A DNA stretch of 64,000 nucleotides from Streptomyces ruber. GTDB taxonomy: Bacteria; Actinomycetota; Actinomycetes; Streptomycetales; Streptomycetaceae. This document shows positions 55,755-63,913 of the stretch, piece by piece; positions within the stretch are counted from its first letter, which is position 1, and each line of letters begins with the position of its first letter. Location: contig NZ_BMQK01000002.1 of NCBI RefSeq assembly GCF_014648075.1, positions 310,001 to 374,000 on the forward strand, read 5' to 3'. The notes below the pieces were generated by a model that was not told the DNA's origin, searched no databases, and saw only the letters and a list, made by a program, of their open reading frames with translations. The position numbers and the translations under genes are program-made.

Positions 55755-56558
55755 TCAGCCGACCCGCCCGCCGGTCCGCGGCACCTCCGGCACCGTCGCC
55801 TCCGGCCGGTCCGTGCTGATGACGCCGGGCTCGCCCGGCGACGGCTGCGACGTCACGCTGATGTCGCCGGTCGCCTCGGCGGGCGGTGCGGCCGGGACGG
55901 AGACACCGGGCCGGGGCGCCGGCGGACCGGTCGGGCTGGCGGTCGAACCGGCGACGGTGTCGTTCGCGATGGCGTCGAAGTCGACCTTGCCCGTCTTCTC
56001 CAGCACGGTGATGTGGTCGAGCACGGTCTGGTTGGCGTCCGAGGCGAGCTGGCGCACCAGTGTGTTGCGGGTGCTGTTCCGGACCGCGCCGATCGCCGGA
56101 AAGATCTTGCCGTGGGCGGCGCGCAGGAGGTTGGCGAACTTGTACTCGTAGTCCGCGCCCCGCGCCTGCGTCAGTTCGTTCAGCCAGCCCCGCTGCTGTT
56201 CGTTCGGCACGTTGGGCAGTTCGACACCGAGCTGCTCCGCGACGATCCGTACGCGGTTGTCCAGGTCGGTGTGGCCGACGACGAGGTGGTCGGCGGCCTC
56301 CTTGATCGCCTGGGTGGGCGCGCGCTCCAGGGCCTGCTGGCCGGCGGGCAGCTCCCACAGGCCGGCCAGCCGGACCCGCACGATCAGATCGCGGTCGGAG
56401 GCGGTGAGCGGACCCCACCGGGTGTTCACCGCGCCGGCGGCGACATTGGCCTGTTCGGTGCCGGACCGGTCCGCGTACGACCAGACGGGGAACGCCAGCG
56501 CGCCGGCGGTGCCGATGAGTGCCAGGCTGACGAGGACCGAGCCGTTGATACGCCGCAT
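55755..56558 (-). CDS. DUF4142 exported protein
   Basis: A 267-residue protein. A signal or anchor segment (VLVSLALIGTAGALAFPVW) precedes a DUF4142 four-helix ferritin-like bundle: LTASDRDLIVRVRLAGLWELPAGQQAL, TDLDNRVRIVAEQLGVELP and the helix pair around DANQTVLDHITVLE. A Pro/Thr-rich tail of about 70 residues follows (PTGPPAPRPGVSVPAAPP). Likely located outside the membrane; the family's function is unknown. ATG at 56558 with GGGAGG eight bases upstream. Same strand as the DUF692 gene, 115 bases ahead of it; whether they are cotranscribed is unclear. Confidence 0.82.
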   Translation of the reverse strand: MRRINGSVLVSLALIGTAGALAFPVWSYADRSGTEQANVAAGAVNTRWGPLTASDRDLIVRVRLAGLWELPAGQQALERAPTQAIKEAADHLVVGHTDLDNRVRIVAEQLGVELPNVPNEQQRGWLNELTQARGADYEYKFANLLRAAHGKIFPAIGAVRNSTRNTLVRQLASDANQTVLDHITVLEKTGKVDFDAIANDTVAGSTASPTGPPAPRPGVSVPAAPPAEATGDISVTSQPSPGEPGVISTDRPEATVPEVPRTGGRVG

Positions 56559-56578
56559 GGGGACGCCTCCCGGAGAAA

Positions 56579-56595
56579 CCAACTGGTCGTTGGGG
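56579..56595. promoter_or_regulatory. Inverted repeat CCCAAC-TGGTC-GTTGGG upstream of the DUF4142 gene
   Basis: 6-bp perfect arms with a five-base spacer, 20 bases before the DUF4142 start. It may be an operator or a leader hairpin. No regulator is suggested. Confidence 0.3.
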
Positions 56596-56665
56596 ATCGT
56601 TACGTGGCCAGTACCGGTAAGTACGTGCGAGGCGGCGGTGATGTTCAGCGGCGTCCGCGGGACCG

Positions 56666-57406
56666 TCAGCGGTGGCGCAGCGCCGGGTGGTCCGCCACCA
56701 CCGTGCAGGAACCGGGGGCGATCTCCGTGAAGCCGGCGTCGCGGACCACGGGGAGCCCGGAGGCGGTCAGCTCGCGCCACCGCGCCGGGTCGGCGGTGCG
56801 CACGGCGAGCGGGAAACCCGCCTCGCGCCAGACGGTGCGCTCCTCGTCGTCCAGCTCCCACCAGGCGAGCTGGGCGCCGTGCCCCGCCTGGGCCATCGCC
56901 TTGCCCGCCGACATCTCCAGGTCCGGGCTCAGCCACAGCACGGGAGCCGCCGGGTCCGCCCCGACCGGGGGCTCGGGGTCGTCGAGGTCCGTCCCCGAGA
57001 CCTGGAGCTTCGCCAGTTCCTTGGGCCAGCCGTCCAGCGGCACCGGCGGGAACACCCGTACCTCGGCCGACTTGCCCGTCACCGTGATCCCGGGCAGCGC
57101 CTCCGCGCGCCGCCACTCCGCGCCCCGCGCCCGGCGGACGACCTTGCGGATCCGGGCGTCCTGCCAGTCCCGCATCGCCCGCGCCCACTCGCCGTCGCCG
57201 AGGGACCGCTCGTCGCTCAGCATGACGAGCACCGCGCGGGCCGCGGTCTGCAGCGCGTCGGTACGGGCCGGGGGCGCGGCCTTCTCGATCCGCACCACCA
57301 GGGGCAGCACGAACTGGGGCGCCTCGTCGCGCGCGGTCTCCTCGCGGCGGAACGGCCGGGACGGCTGAGACGGCAGGGACGCGGAGCTGGGGTCAGGGAT
57401 CGTCAC
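56666..57406 (-). CDS. Pth2-like peptidyl-tRNA hydrolase domain protein
   Basis: A 246-residue protein. The C-terminal half carries the Pth2 pattern, with DLEMSAGKAMAQAGHGAQLAWW including the catalytic-type lysine and the following helix, and a terminal VRDAGFTEIAPGSCTVVA strand. The N-terminal 120 residues form an extra region (FVLPLVVRIEKAAPPARTDALQTAARAVL) with an aminoacyl-tRNA-hydrolase-like pattern, perhaps a diverged second copy. It may recycle stalled peptidyl-tRNA, in parallel to the usual Pth. GTG at 57406 is the likely start; a longer frame to 57505 is open. Divergent from the ABC transporter genes. Confidence 0.75.
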   Translation of the reverse strand: MTIPDPSSASLPSQPSRPFRREETARDEAPQFVLPLVVRIEKAAPPARTDALQTAARAVLVMLSDERSLGDGEWARAMRDWQDARIRKVVRRARGAEWRRAEALPGITVTGKSAEVRVFPPVPLDGWPKELAKLQVSGTDLDDPEPPVGADPAAPVLWLSPDLEMSAGKAMAQAGHGAQLAWWELDDEERTVWREAGFPLAVRTADPARWRELTASGLPVVRDAGFTEIAPGSCTVVADHPALRHR

Positions 57407-57477
57407 ACGTCCCAGTCTGCCAGGCAAAAGACGCGGATCCCTGCGCGCACCCGTACATCCGTACGAGGATGGGGCCC

Positions 57478-58356
57478 ATGGGAAGCGGGGTGCGGAGCGG
57501 GACACGGATACGGCTGGACGGCGTCGGCCGTCGCTACGGGCTGCGCGGGCGCTGGGTGCTGCGCGGGGTCGACCTGGACGTGGCCCCCGGCGCCCTGGTC
57601 CGCGTCGAGGGCGCCAACGGCACCGGCAAGTCCACGCTGCTCCGGCTGCTCGCCGGACTGGACGCGCCCACGGAGGGCAGGATCGTCGGACGCCCGCGCA
57701 CCGCGTACGTCCCCGAGCGCTTCCCCGCCGCGCTGCCCTTCACCGCGTCCGGGTACCTCACCCACCTCGGTGCCGTCCACGGCCTGACCCGCGCGGCCGC
57801 CGCCCGCGCCGCCGACGAGTGGCTGGAGCGCCTCGGGGCCGCCGGACACGCCCGTACGCCCCTGTCGGAACTGTCCAAGGGCGGCAGCCAGAAGGTCGCC
57901 GTCGCCCAGGCCCTGCTCGCGGCGCCGGAGCTGCTCGTCCTGGACGAGGCGTGGACCGGGCTCGACGCGGCGAGCCGGGAGGAACTGGAGCGTGCCGTGG
58001 CCGAGCGCACGGCCGACGGGGCCGCCGCGGTCTTCGTCGACCACGACCCGCGCCGGCTCGCGGGGATGACGGACGCGACGTACACGGTCGCCGACGGTGC
58101 CCTGACACGCCGTACCGCGGCCGAGCCCGCGTGGCCGGACGGGCCCCGCGTCGCTGTCGAGGCCAGGGGACCGGCGGGCGCGCGGCCGCCGGCGGAGGCC
58201 GTGCGGCTCTCCGTGTCCGTGGCGGAACGGGCGGACGGCGCCTTCCGCCTCGATGTCACGGGACCGCGGTCGGACGCGGTCCTGCGGGCACTGCTCGGGG
58301 CGCGGCCGCCCTGGCACGTGGTGAGCGTGCGGCCCCGTGAGGAGGGCCGCCGGTGA
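57478..58356 (+). CDS. ABC transporter ATP-binding protein (exporter type)
   Basis: A 292-residue ATPase. Walker A is GANGTGKST (45-53), the signature LSKGGSQKV, Walker B LLVLDEAWTGLD, and the switch His in VFVDHDPRRL. The Walker B aspartate-glutamate pair is intact. A C-terminal region of about 90 residues (after ARGPAGARPPAEA) is an added domain that may contact the permease. GAGG nine bases before the ATG at 57478 selects that start over the ATG at 57469. The stop overlaps the next start by four bases, so the two genes encode one small exporter of unknown cargo. Confidence 0.85.
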   Translation: MGSGVRSGTRIRLDGVGRRYGLRGRWVLRGVDLDVAPGALVRVEGANGTGKSTLLRLLAGLDAPTEGRIVGRPRTAYVPERFPAALPFTASGYLTHLGAVHGLTRAAAARAADEWLERLGAAGHARTPLSELSKGGSQKVAVAQALLAAPELLVLDEAWTGLDAASREELERAVAERTADGAAAVFVDHDPRRLAGMTDATYTVADGALTRRTAAEPAWPDGPRVAVEARGPAGARPPAEAVRLSVSVAERADGAFRLDVTGPRSDAVLRALLGARPPWHVVSVRPREEGRR

Positions 58357-59027
58357 CGACCGCCCTCCTCCGCTACCAGGCCGCGCTCCTGGTGCGCTCC
58401 CAGCGCTGGCTGCCGCCCCTCATCCTGTACGTGGCGGCCCTCGGCATCGGCGTGCAGGGCGGGCAGCCCGTGCTGGACTCGCTCGGCTGGACGGCCGCCG
58501 CGCTGCTGCCCGTCACCGCGTGGCTGGTGCGCGTCTGCGCCACCAACGAGCCGGCCGCCGCCCGCGGTTGTGCCGGCGCGGCGGCCGGCCCCGGCCGGGC
58601 GCACCTCGCGTCCCTGCTCGTGGCCCTGGGCGCGGCCGTGCTGCTCGGGGCGGCCGCCGTGGGCGTCGTCCTGGCCGTCAGCGAGCCGGCGGGCACGGAC
58701 CGCCGGACACCGGTACCGGTGGGTCCGGCGAGCGGCGCCGGGCTGTCGGCCGTCCTCGCGTGCGCCCTCGTCGGCGCGGCCGTCGGCGCGCTGACGACGT
58801 GGCCGGTGCTGCGCTCCCGGGGCCGCGCCGTGCCCGCGCTGCTGCTCGGGGCGCTGCTGGCCCTGGTCACCACCGGCTCCCCGGCGCGGGCGGCGGTCGA
58901 CGCGCTGGTGCGGGGTTCGCAGGAGGGCACCGTTCCGGCGCCGCTCCTGCCGCTGGCCCCGGCCGCCCTGTTCATGGCGGCCGCGACGGCGCTCTCCTGC
59001 GCGCTCACCACCCGTCGCTCATCCTGA
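58353..59027 (+). CDS. ABC transporter membrane protein
   Basis: A 224-residue protein with about six hydrophobic segments and short loops, no signal peptide. It lacks a recognisable family signature but is coupled to the ATPase gene by a GTGA overlap, so it is the permease half of the exporter. Its last nine bases overlap the 3' end of the convergent zinc-ribbon gene. Confidence 0.8.
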   Translation: MTTALLRYQAALLVRSQRWLPPLILYVAALGIGVQGGQPVLDSLGWTAAALLPVTAWLVRVCATNEPAAARGCAGAAAGPGRAHLASLLVALGAAVLLGAAAVGVVLAVSEPAGTDRRTPVPVGPASGAGLSAVLACALVGAAVGALTTWPVLRSRGRAVPALLLGALLALVTTGSPARAAVDALVRGSQEGTVPAPLLPLAPAALFMAAATALSCALTTRRSS

Positions 59028-59216
59028 ACAGGCGGACCGCTGGGCCTCCTGCCACTCGCACACCGGGCACAGGGTGACGCCCTTGTACGTCTCCGGGTAC
59101 TCGGTCGGCTGCCGGCACAGCACGCACTCGGCGTACGGAGGGCCGTCGGCCTCGGCCGGCTGCCCGGTCCGCCGCCGCTCCTCCGGGCCGGTGGCGCAGT
59201 AGTCGCTCTCGCTCAT
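59019..59216 (-). CDS. Small zinc-ribbon protein
   Basis: A 65-residue protein. Two CxxC knuckles, ECVLCRQ and TLCPVCEWQ, about 19 residues apart form a zinc-ribbon; two further cysteines lie near each end. ATG at 59216. Such small ribbons can bind nucleic acids or proteins, but nothing more can be said. Its 3' end overlaps the convergent permease gene by nine bases. Confidence 0.7.
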   Translation of the reverse strand: MSESDYCATGPEERRRTGQPAEADGPPYAECVLCRQPTEYPETYKGVTLCPVCEWQEAQRSACSG

Positions 59217-59829
59217 GTGTCCAGCGTAGGTCCGGTCGTCGTGGTCGTCGTGGCCGCCGTGGCCGTCGTGGTCGCCGCGAGAAGTTCCTCCGTCCACGCA
59301 CGCACGGCCCGGCCGACCTCGGCAGTCACGTGTGCGAGCAGGGTGCCGTCCCGTTCCCCGGCGGAGCCGGCCACCGCGCCGGTCTCTCCCCCCAGCGCCG
59401 GGTCGGCGGCGGCCAGGGGGCCCCGCACGGCGAGGCGACGGGCGTCGAGACACCCTGCCGGGATGCGACGCGTCCCCGCTCGGCGGCCCGGTCGACTCGT
59501 ACGACGGCACCGATCCGCCCCGCCGCCGCGCACAGGCCGCCGTCGGCACCGCGGACGACCAGCTGGAACGGGCGTCGCGGCCCCGTTGCGTGATCCGGCC
59601 CTGTGGCCCCGGGACTGCCCCGCCGGCCCGGCCCGGAGGTGAGCGACGGTCTGCGGATGCTGCCCGTGGTGCGGCCCGGGTAGGCCGTGACCCTGGCCGG
59701 CGCACCGTCGGGCGGTACCGTCACGGACCTGCGCCACCGAGGACACGCACCGTGTCGCCCGGCACGCGGCACGGACGGGGGCGGCGGCCGGTCCGCGCCT
59801 CGGTCCCGGCCGCTGATGCGCTCACGGCG
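59217..59829. other. Region without an intact gene; possible frameshifted remnant
   Basis: About 610 bases. Leftward frames look partly protein-like: VTVPPDGAPARVTAYPG near 59720 in one frame and GETGAVAGSAGERDGTLLAH near 59370 in another, as if one minus-strand gene were broken by a frameshift around 59430. I cannot name a family. The end near the zinc-ribbon gene is a GTCGTG-rich low-complexity run (59236-59282) that would encode poly-Thr. Confidence 0.3.
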
Positions 59830-60738
59830 TCACGCGGGCCCCGGCCGTTTCCCGGCGGTCTCCTCCTCGGAGTCGGAGGAGGACGACGCGTTCTCGTCGG
59901 AGGAGGACGACATGGCCTCCAACGTCGCACGCGCTTCAGCGGTGAGCTGCTTCTTGCCGCTCAACACGTCCTGGTAGTACCTGGCCCCACCGCCTGCCTT
60001 GCTCGCCTTGCCCATCGGGAAGTCCTCCAGGAACTCCGGCGCCTCGTGGTACGGGTCCGACTGCCTGTCCAGAGCGCTTCGCAGTGCCTTGCCGGCCCCG
60101 GGGAACCTGTTCTCCTCGGACGCGGCGATCGCGTAGAGCATGGCGGCCGCGCGTCTCTGCGTCGCGTCCAGCCTGTCGAGGTTCTCGGAGCTCACCTCTC
60201 CGCTGCGCAAGGCGTTCGTGAGGATGCCGAACTGATCGGCGTCGAGCTGCGGAACCACCTGCTCGTACTTCTCCCCGATCGTCTCGCTCCCGGGGTGCTG
60301 CCGCGCGTTCGAACGGATCCAGGGCACTCCGCCCCGCCCCTGAGTCACCGTGTACGGGCCGAAAGGGGTCTGGTACTCCCCGGGGGCGAGCGGCGCCTCG
60401 CCCTCTCCCAGGCGGTCCTTGGCGCGCTGGTGCGCCCTCCGCAGCCTGCTCTCCGCGTCCATGGGTTTCTCGTCGACCGGCGTCTCGTCGACCGACATCT
60501 CGTCGTCGGACCGGGGCGGGGCGGGGGCGCGCTGGACGGGTACGGCGCGTCCGACCGCCGCCACGGCAGCGGCGTTCCCCGCTGTCAGCTGCAGGGTCCG
60601 CACGGCGTTCGCCGTCATCGGCCTCCCGGCCGACCGGGCCACCGCCCCGCCGGCCGGACCCGGCCGGGACCGGGGCCGGTGCTCGTGCCCGGCACCGTAC
60701 TCCGACTCCGAGCCCGCGTTCCGCACCTGCCTGCGCAT
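59830..60738 (-). CDS. Candidate injection-system-type effector with AGN motif
   Basis: A 302-residue protein. After a basic, disordered lead, residues 49-70 read LQLTAGNAAAVAAVGRA and end PVQR, the L-Q-x-x-AGN-A-V...QR pattern that precedes DUF4157 and other cargo-like proteins in actinobacteria, often linked to contractile injection systems. The middle (about 110-260) is a novel domain with FGPYTVTQGRGGVPWIRSN, LDADQFGILTNALRSGEV and FLEDFPMG. The C-terminus is an acidic/serine tail (SSSSDENASSSSDSEEE). No signal peptide or membrane segment. ATG at 60738 with GAAGGTGG just upstream. I do not recognise the middle domain; toxin or effector activity is inference from the N-terminal motif. No injection-system structural genes are in the window. 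Confidence 0.65.
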   Translation of the reverse strand: MRRQVRNAGSESEYGAGHEHRPRSRPGPAGGAVARSAGRPMTANAVRTLQLTAGNAAAVAAVGRAVPVQRAPAPPRSDDEMSVDETPVDEKPMDAESRLRRAHQRAKDRLGEGEAPLAPGEYQTPFGPYTVTQGRGGVPWIRSNARQHPGSETIGEKYEQVVPQLDADQFGILTNALRSGEVSSENLDRLDATQRRAAAMLYAIAASEENRFPGAGKALRSALDRQSDPYHEAPEFLEDFPMGKASKAGGGARYYQDVLSGKKQLTAEARATLEAMSSSSDENASSSSDSEEETAGKRPGPA

Positions 60739-60913
60739 CCCGACCACCTTCACCTCGACAGTGCGCGCACCCGTTGAGTGCCGACCCGCTCCCCGTCGCA
60801 TTGTCCGGAGGCACGGGGTGCGCGGGCAGTGCGGCGGGGGCATACCTTCGGGCACGATCCGTTGCCCGAAGAAACGCCCCGGCCGCACCGCACCGGTACA
60901 CGGCCGACTCGTC

Positions 60914-61732
60914 CTACCGCCGTGCCGCCGCCCCGATCAGCTCCGACACCTTCACGAACCGGTACCCGCGCTTCCGCAGGGCGGGGACGATCGTCCGTAC
61001 GGCGCGCTCGGTCACGGGGGCGGCGCTGCGGGTGCAGTGCATGACGACCACGGACCCCGGCCGCACCTCGTCCAGCACCTGCCGCGCCACCGCGTCCGCG
61101 TCCGTCGCGAACGCGTCCCCGCTCACCACGTCCCACTGCACGGCGGTGACCCCGGTCGGGGCCAGCGCCGCCAGGGTCCGGCGGTCGTGGCACCCGCCGG
61201 GGAAGCGGAAGTAGGGGACGGTTCTCCGTACCCCGGCCTTCCGGAAGGCGGCGAACGCCCGTTCGACGTCCGCCCGCATCCGCTTCCGGGAGAGGGTCGG
61301 CAGCCCGTAGCAGTCGTCGGTGAAGGCGTAGTGGCTGTACGAGTGGTTCGCGACCTCGAACAGCGGGTGGCGGCCGATGGCGCGGGCCTGGGCCGGGTAC
61401 TCCTCGGCCCACCGGCCCGTCATGAAGACCGTGGCCGGGACCCGGAGGCGGCGCAGGGCCGCGATCAGCCGGGGATTGTCGAACCGCTCGCCCGCGGCCG
61501 CCCGCGCGCCCTGATCCGCGGTCATGTCGGCGTCGAAGGTGAGCGCGACGCTCCTGCCGCGCGTGCGGGGACCGTGGGCGAAGACCGGTGCGAGGGCGGG
61601 CGCCCGTGAAGGGGCCGCCAGGGCGGGACGCCGTGCCGTCTGCGCCGCCTGCGGTGCCGGTGCGGTACCGCAGGCGGCCAGAGCGGCCCAGAGGGCGCAG
61701 GCGGCGGTGAGGTGCCGTGCGGAAGCGATCAC
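60914..61732 (-). CDS. Polysaccharide deacetylase lipoprotein (NodB family)
   Basis: A 272-residue lipoprotein. Signal with lipobox LAAC (Cys21), a Pro/Ala-rich linker, then the NodB domain: motif 1 ALTFDADMT, motif 2 NHSYSH (zinc histidines), motif 3 YFRFPGGCHD and motif 5 VVVMHC. All metal-binding and catalytic positions appear present, except that motif 1 has DAD in place of the common DDG. It should remove acetyl groups from extracellular or cell-wall polysaccharide. GTG start. Stands between the effector-like gene and the Rieske gene, all on one strand with separate spacing. Confidence 0.87.
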   Translation of the reverse strand: MIASARHLTAACALWAALAACGTAPAPQAAQTARRPALAAPSRAPALAPVFAHGPRTRGRSVALTFDADMTADQGARAAAGERFDNPRLIAALRRLRVPATVFMTGRWAEEYPAQARAIGRHPLFEVANHSYSHYAFTDDCYGLPTLSRKRMRADVERAFAAFRKAGVRRTVPYFRFPGGCHDRRTLAALAPTGVTAVQWDVVSGDAFATDADAVARQVLDEVRPGSVVVMHCTRSAAPVTERAVRTIVPALRKRGYRFVKVSELIGAAARR

Positions 61733-61800
61733 CGAGTGAAGGTATCCGCATCAGTCTGATGAACAGACGATTCAGGGTGTCATGTCACCCTCTCGGACCC

Positions 61801-63309
61801 TCACAGCTCCCGCCGCTCCAACGGCTTCGTCGCCGGGCCCTGGACGACCTTCCCGTCCACGTCGAAACGCGACCCGTGGCAGGGGCAGTCCCACGACCGC
61901 TCGGCGGAGTTGAAGGCGACGATGCAGCCCATGTGCGTACAGCGGGCGGACAGGGCGTGCAGCCGTCCGCTGTCGTCGCGGTGCACGGCGACCTGCCTGC
62001 CGCCCGTGCGGACGACGCCTCCGCCGCCCGGGGGGATCTCGTCGGCGGAGTCGAGGGAGTGCAGCCGGTCGCCGATGAAGTGCATGCCCACCTTGGCCTG
62101 GTGCTGGAGGAAGGCGGGGGCCTCGCGCGCGACGGTGCGCAGCCGGCGCGGGTCGTAGAGGTCGGCCCACGCCGGGCGGCCGCCCGTCAGCAGGTCGGAC
62201 AGGAGGCGGCCCGCCATGATGCCGCCGCTCATGCCCCAGCCGCCGAAGCCGGTCACGACGTACGCGTGCTCGGCCCTCTGGTGGAGGGGGCCGACCAGCG
62301 GCACGGTGTCGGTGGGGCTGTTGTCCTGGGTGGCCCAGCGGTGGGTGAGGGGGACACCGGGGAAGCGCTCGTTCGCCCAGGCGGAGAGCCGCTCGAAGCG
62401 CTCGTCGGTGTCGGCGGTGCCGGGGGTGAATCCCTCGCCGGTGATGATGAGCAGTCGCCGGCCGTCCTCCAGCGGCGCGGTGCGCACCGAGCGCTTGCCC
62501 TCGTCCGGGGTGATGTACATGCCGTCGGGGTCGCGGTCGGCGTCCATGGGGCCGGCGACGACCAGCTCACGGTGGCTGGAGAGCCGGGCGAAGGCCATGG
62601 ACCGGTCGAAGATCGGATAGTGCGTGGCCACGACGACGTCCCGGGCCGTCACGGTCGCCCCGCTCTCCGTGGTGACCCGGCAGGGCTCGCCCTCCCGCAG
62701 TCCGACGACGGGCGTGTGCTCGAAGACCTGCCCGCCGCGGGCGACGAAGTCGTCGACGAGGGCGAGGAGGTACTTGCGCGGGTGGAACTGCGCCTGCCCG
62801 GTGACGCGCACGGCCCCCGTGACGGGGTACGGCAGCGGGGTCTCTCCCACGAACTCCGCGGGCAGCCCGGCCGCGCGCGCGGCCTCGGCCTCGGCGCGCA
62901 CCTGGGGCACCTGCTTCTGGCCGTGCACATAGGTGTACGAGTCCCGGCGCTCCCAGTCGCAGGCGATGCCGAGCTCCTCGACGAGCTCGGCGGCCCGCTC
63001 GACGGCCTCGCTCTGCGACACCGCGTACAGCCGCGCCGCCTCTTCGTTCCGGGTCCGCCGCAGCTTGTCGTAGACCAGCGTGTGCAACACGCTGACCTTG
63101 GCGGTCGTGTGCCCGGTCACGCCGCCGGCGACCGTCCCGGCCTCCAGCAGCGCCACACTCCGCCCGAGCCGCGCGACCTCGTAGGCGGTGCTGATCCCGG
63201 CGATGCCGGCGCCCACCACCACCACGTCGACGTCGAGATCACGGTCCAGGGGCGGGTGCGCCGTGCCCGGTGCCGTCTCGATCCAGTACGAGCCCCGATT
63301 GTTCTCCAT
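61801..63309 (-). CDS. FAD-dependent oxidoreductase with C-terminal Rieske domain
   Basis: A 502-residue protein. The DAO-type FAD domain starts VVVVGAGIAGISTAYEVARLG with AGGVTGHTTAKVS. The C-terminal 90 residues are a Rieske domain with the two ligand pairs CTHMGC and CPCHGSRFD. Proteins with this fusion occur in many actinobacteria; the electron path is presumably from substrate through FAD to the [2Fe-2S] cluster, but the substrate is unknown. ATG at 63309 begins the recognisable FAD segment. The frame is open further upstream because it runs into a STAND NTPase fragment, so a longer, artificially fused product might be annotated elsewhere. Confidence 0.88.
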   Translation of the reverse strand: MENNRGSYWIETAPGTAHPPLDRDLDVDVVVVGAGIAGISTAYEVARLGRSVALLEAGTVAGGVTGHTTAKVSVLHTLVYDKLRRTRNEEAARLYAVSQSEAVERAAELVEELGIACDWERRDSYTYVHGQKQVPQVRAEAEAARAAGLPAEFVGETPLPYPVTGAVRVTGQAQFHPRKYLLALVDDFVARGGQVFEHTPVVGLREGEPCRVTTESGATVTARDVVVATHYPIFDRSMAFARLSSHRELVVAGPMDADRDPDGMYITPDEGKRSVRTAPLEDGRRLLIITGEGFTPGTADTDERFERLSAWANERFPGVPLTHRWATQDNSPTDTVPLVGPLHQRAEHAYVVTGFGGWGMSGGIMAGRLLSDLLTGGRPAWADLYDPRRLRTVAREAPAFLQHQAKVGMHFIGDRLHSLDSADEIPPGGGGVVRTGGRQVAVHRDDSGRLHALSARCTHMGCIVAFNSAERSWDCPCHGSRFDVDGKVVQGPATKPLERREL

Positions 63310-63336
63310 GGGCGGCCGGGTACCCCGCCCCGGCCA

Positions 63337-63714
63337 CCCCATCCGGCCTGCTGTTTCGGGCAGCCGGGACCGGCTCGGCGGTTCGAGCACGAGGGCTTCG
63401 TCGACGGCCTCGATCGGGCCCGCCCGGTCGGGATCGGTGCTCGGGAACTCGGAACGCACCGTCACCACGACCCACAGGGGACTGTCCGCGTCCAGCGCGC
63501 CACGCAGCAGGCGGAGGGAGGACCGTTGCTCCTCGACGCCGGTACGGGTGAGCAGTTCCTCGGCCTGGTCGACCACGACCGGAACGTGTCGCCCGTGATC
63601 CGCGTCGGCGACCGGCTCGGCGGCCGGGTCGGCCAGTGCGCGCGGTCCCGAGCCCAGCCGTGCCTCCACCTCACCGGACGCACGTGCCTGGGTGCCCGTC
63701 ACGGTCATGGCCGG
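63337..63714 (-). pseudogene. Remnant of an nSTAND1-type NTPase
   Basis: In frame with, and upstream of, the Rieske protein is a 126-residue piece carrying the centre of a STAND NTPase: VPVVVDQAEELL (Walker B) and VVVTVRSEFPS, which fits the nSTAND1 pattern of regulatory ATPases. The P-loop that should precede it and the sensor domain that should follow are missing. I infer a fragment left by deletion rather than a working domain, although an in-frame fusion to the oxidoreductase cannot be excluded. Confidence 0.5.
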
Positions 63715-63913
63715 CGCAGCGGTCAGCGCACACGGCGCGGCATCGGAGTACGCCCGCCGGCAGACGGGGTTCACCCGGACCGCCGCCGAGCTGCAGCGGC
63801 TCCTGGATCACAGAGGCACGGCCGGGGGCGGCGGCGAGGCGTTCGTCCAGCGCTGCGAGGGGGGCATCTCCGTCCTGAACGACAGCTGGACGGTGAAGTG
63901 GACGCCTGAGTGA
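63692..63913 (+). CDS. Hypothetical 73-residue protein
   Basis: A short frame ending GGISVLNDSWTVKWTPE, which looks protein-like, and containing FTRTAAELQRLLDHRG. I recognise no family and see no ribosome site. It could be a genuine small protein or the tail of a larger lost gene, and its start overlaps the STAND remnant on the other strand. The last 87 bases of the window hold nothing I can identify. Confidence 0.3.
   Translation: MPVTVMAGAAVSAHGAASEYARRQTGFTRTAAELQRLLDHRGTAGGGGEAFVQRCEGGISVLNDSWTVKWTPE

Noticed and set aside
61801-63774. 657-residue single protein including the STAND fragment
   Set aside because: The join has no conserved linker and the NTPase part lacks its P-loop, so I split it into a 502-residue gene and a remnant.
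61717-63909. 730-residue plus-strand frame
   Set aside because: Antisense to the Rieske-FAD gene, which has intact FAD and iron-sulfur motifs.
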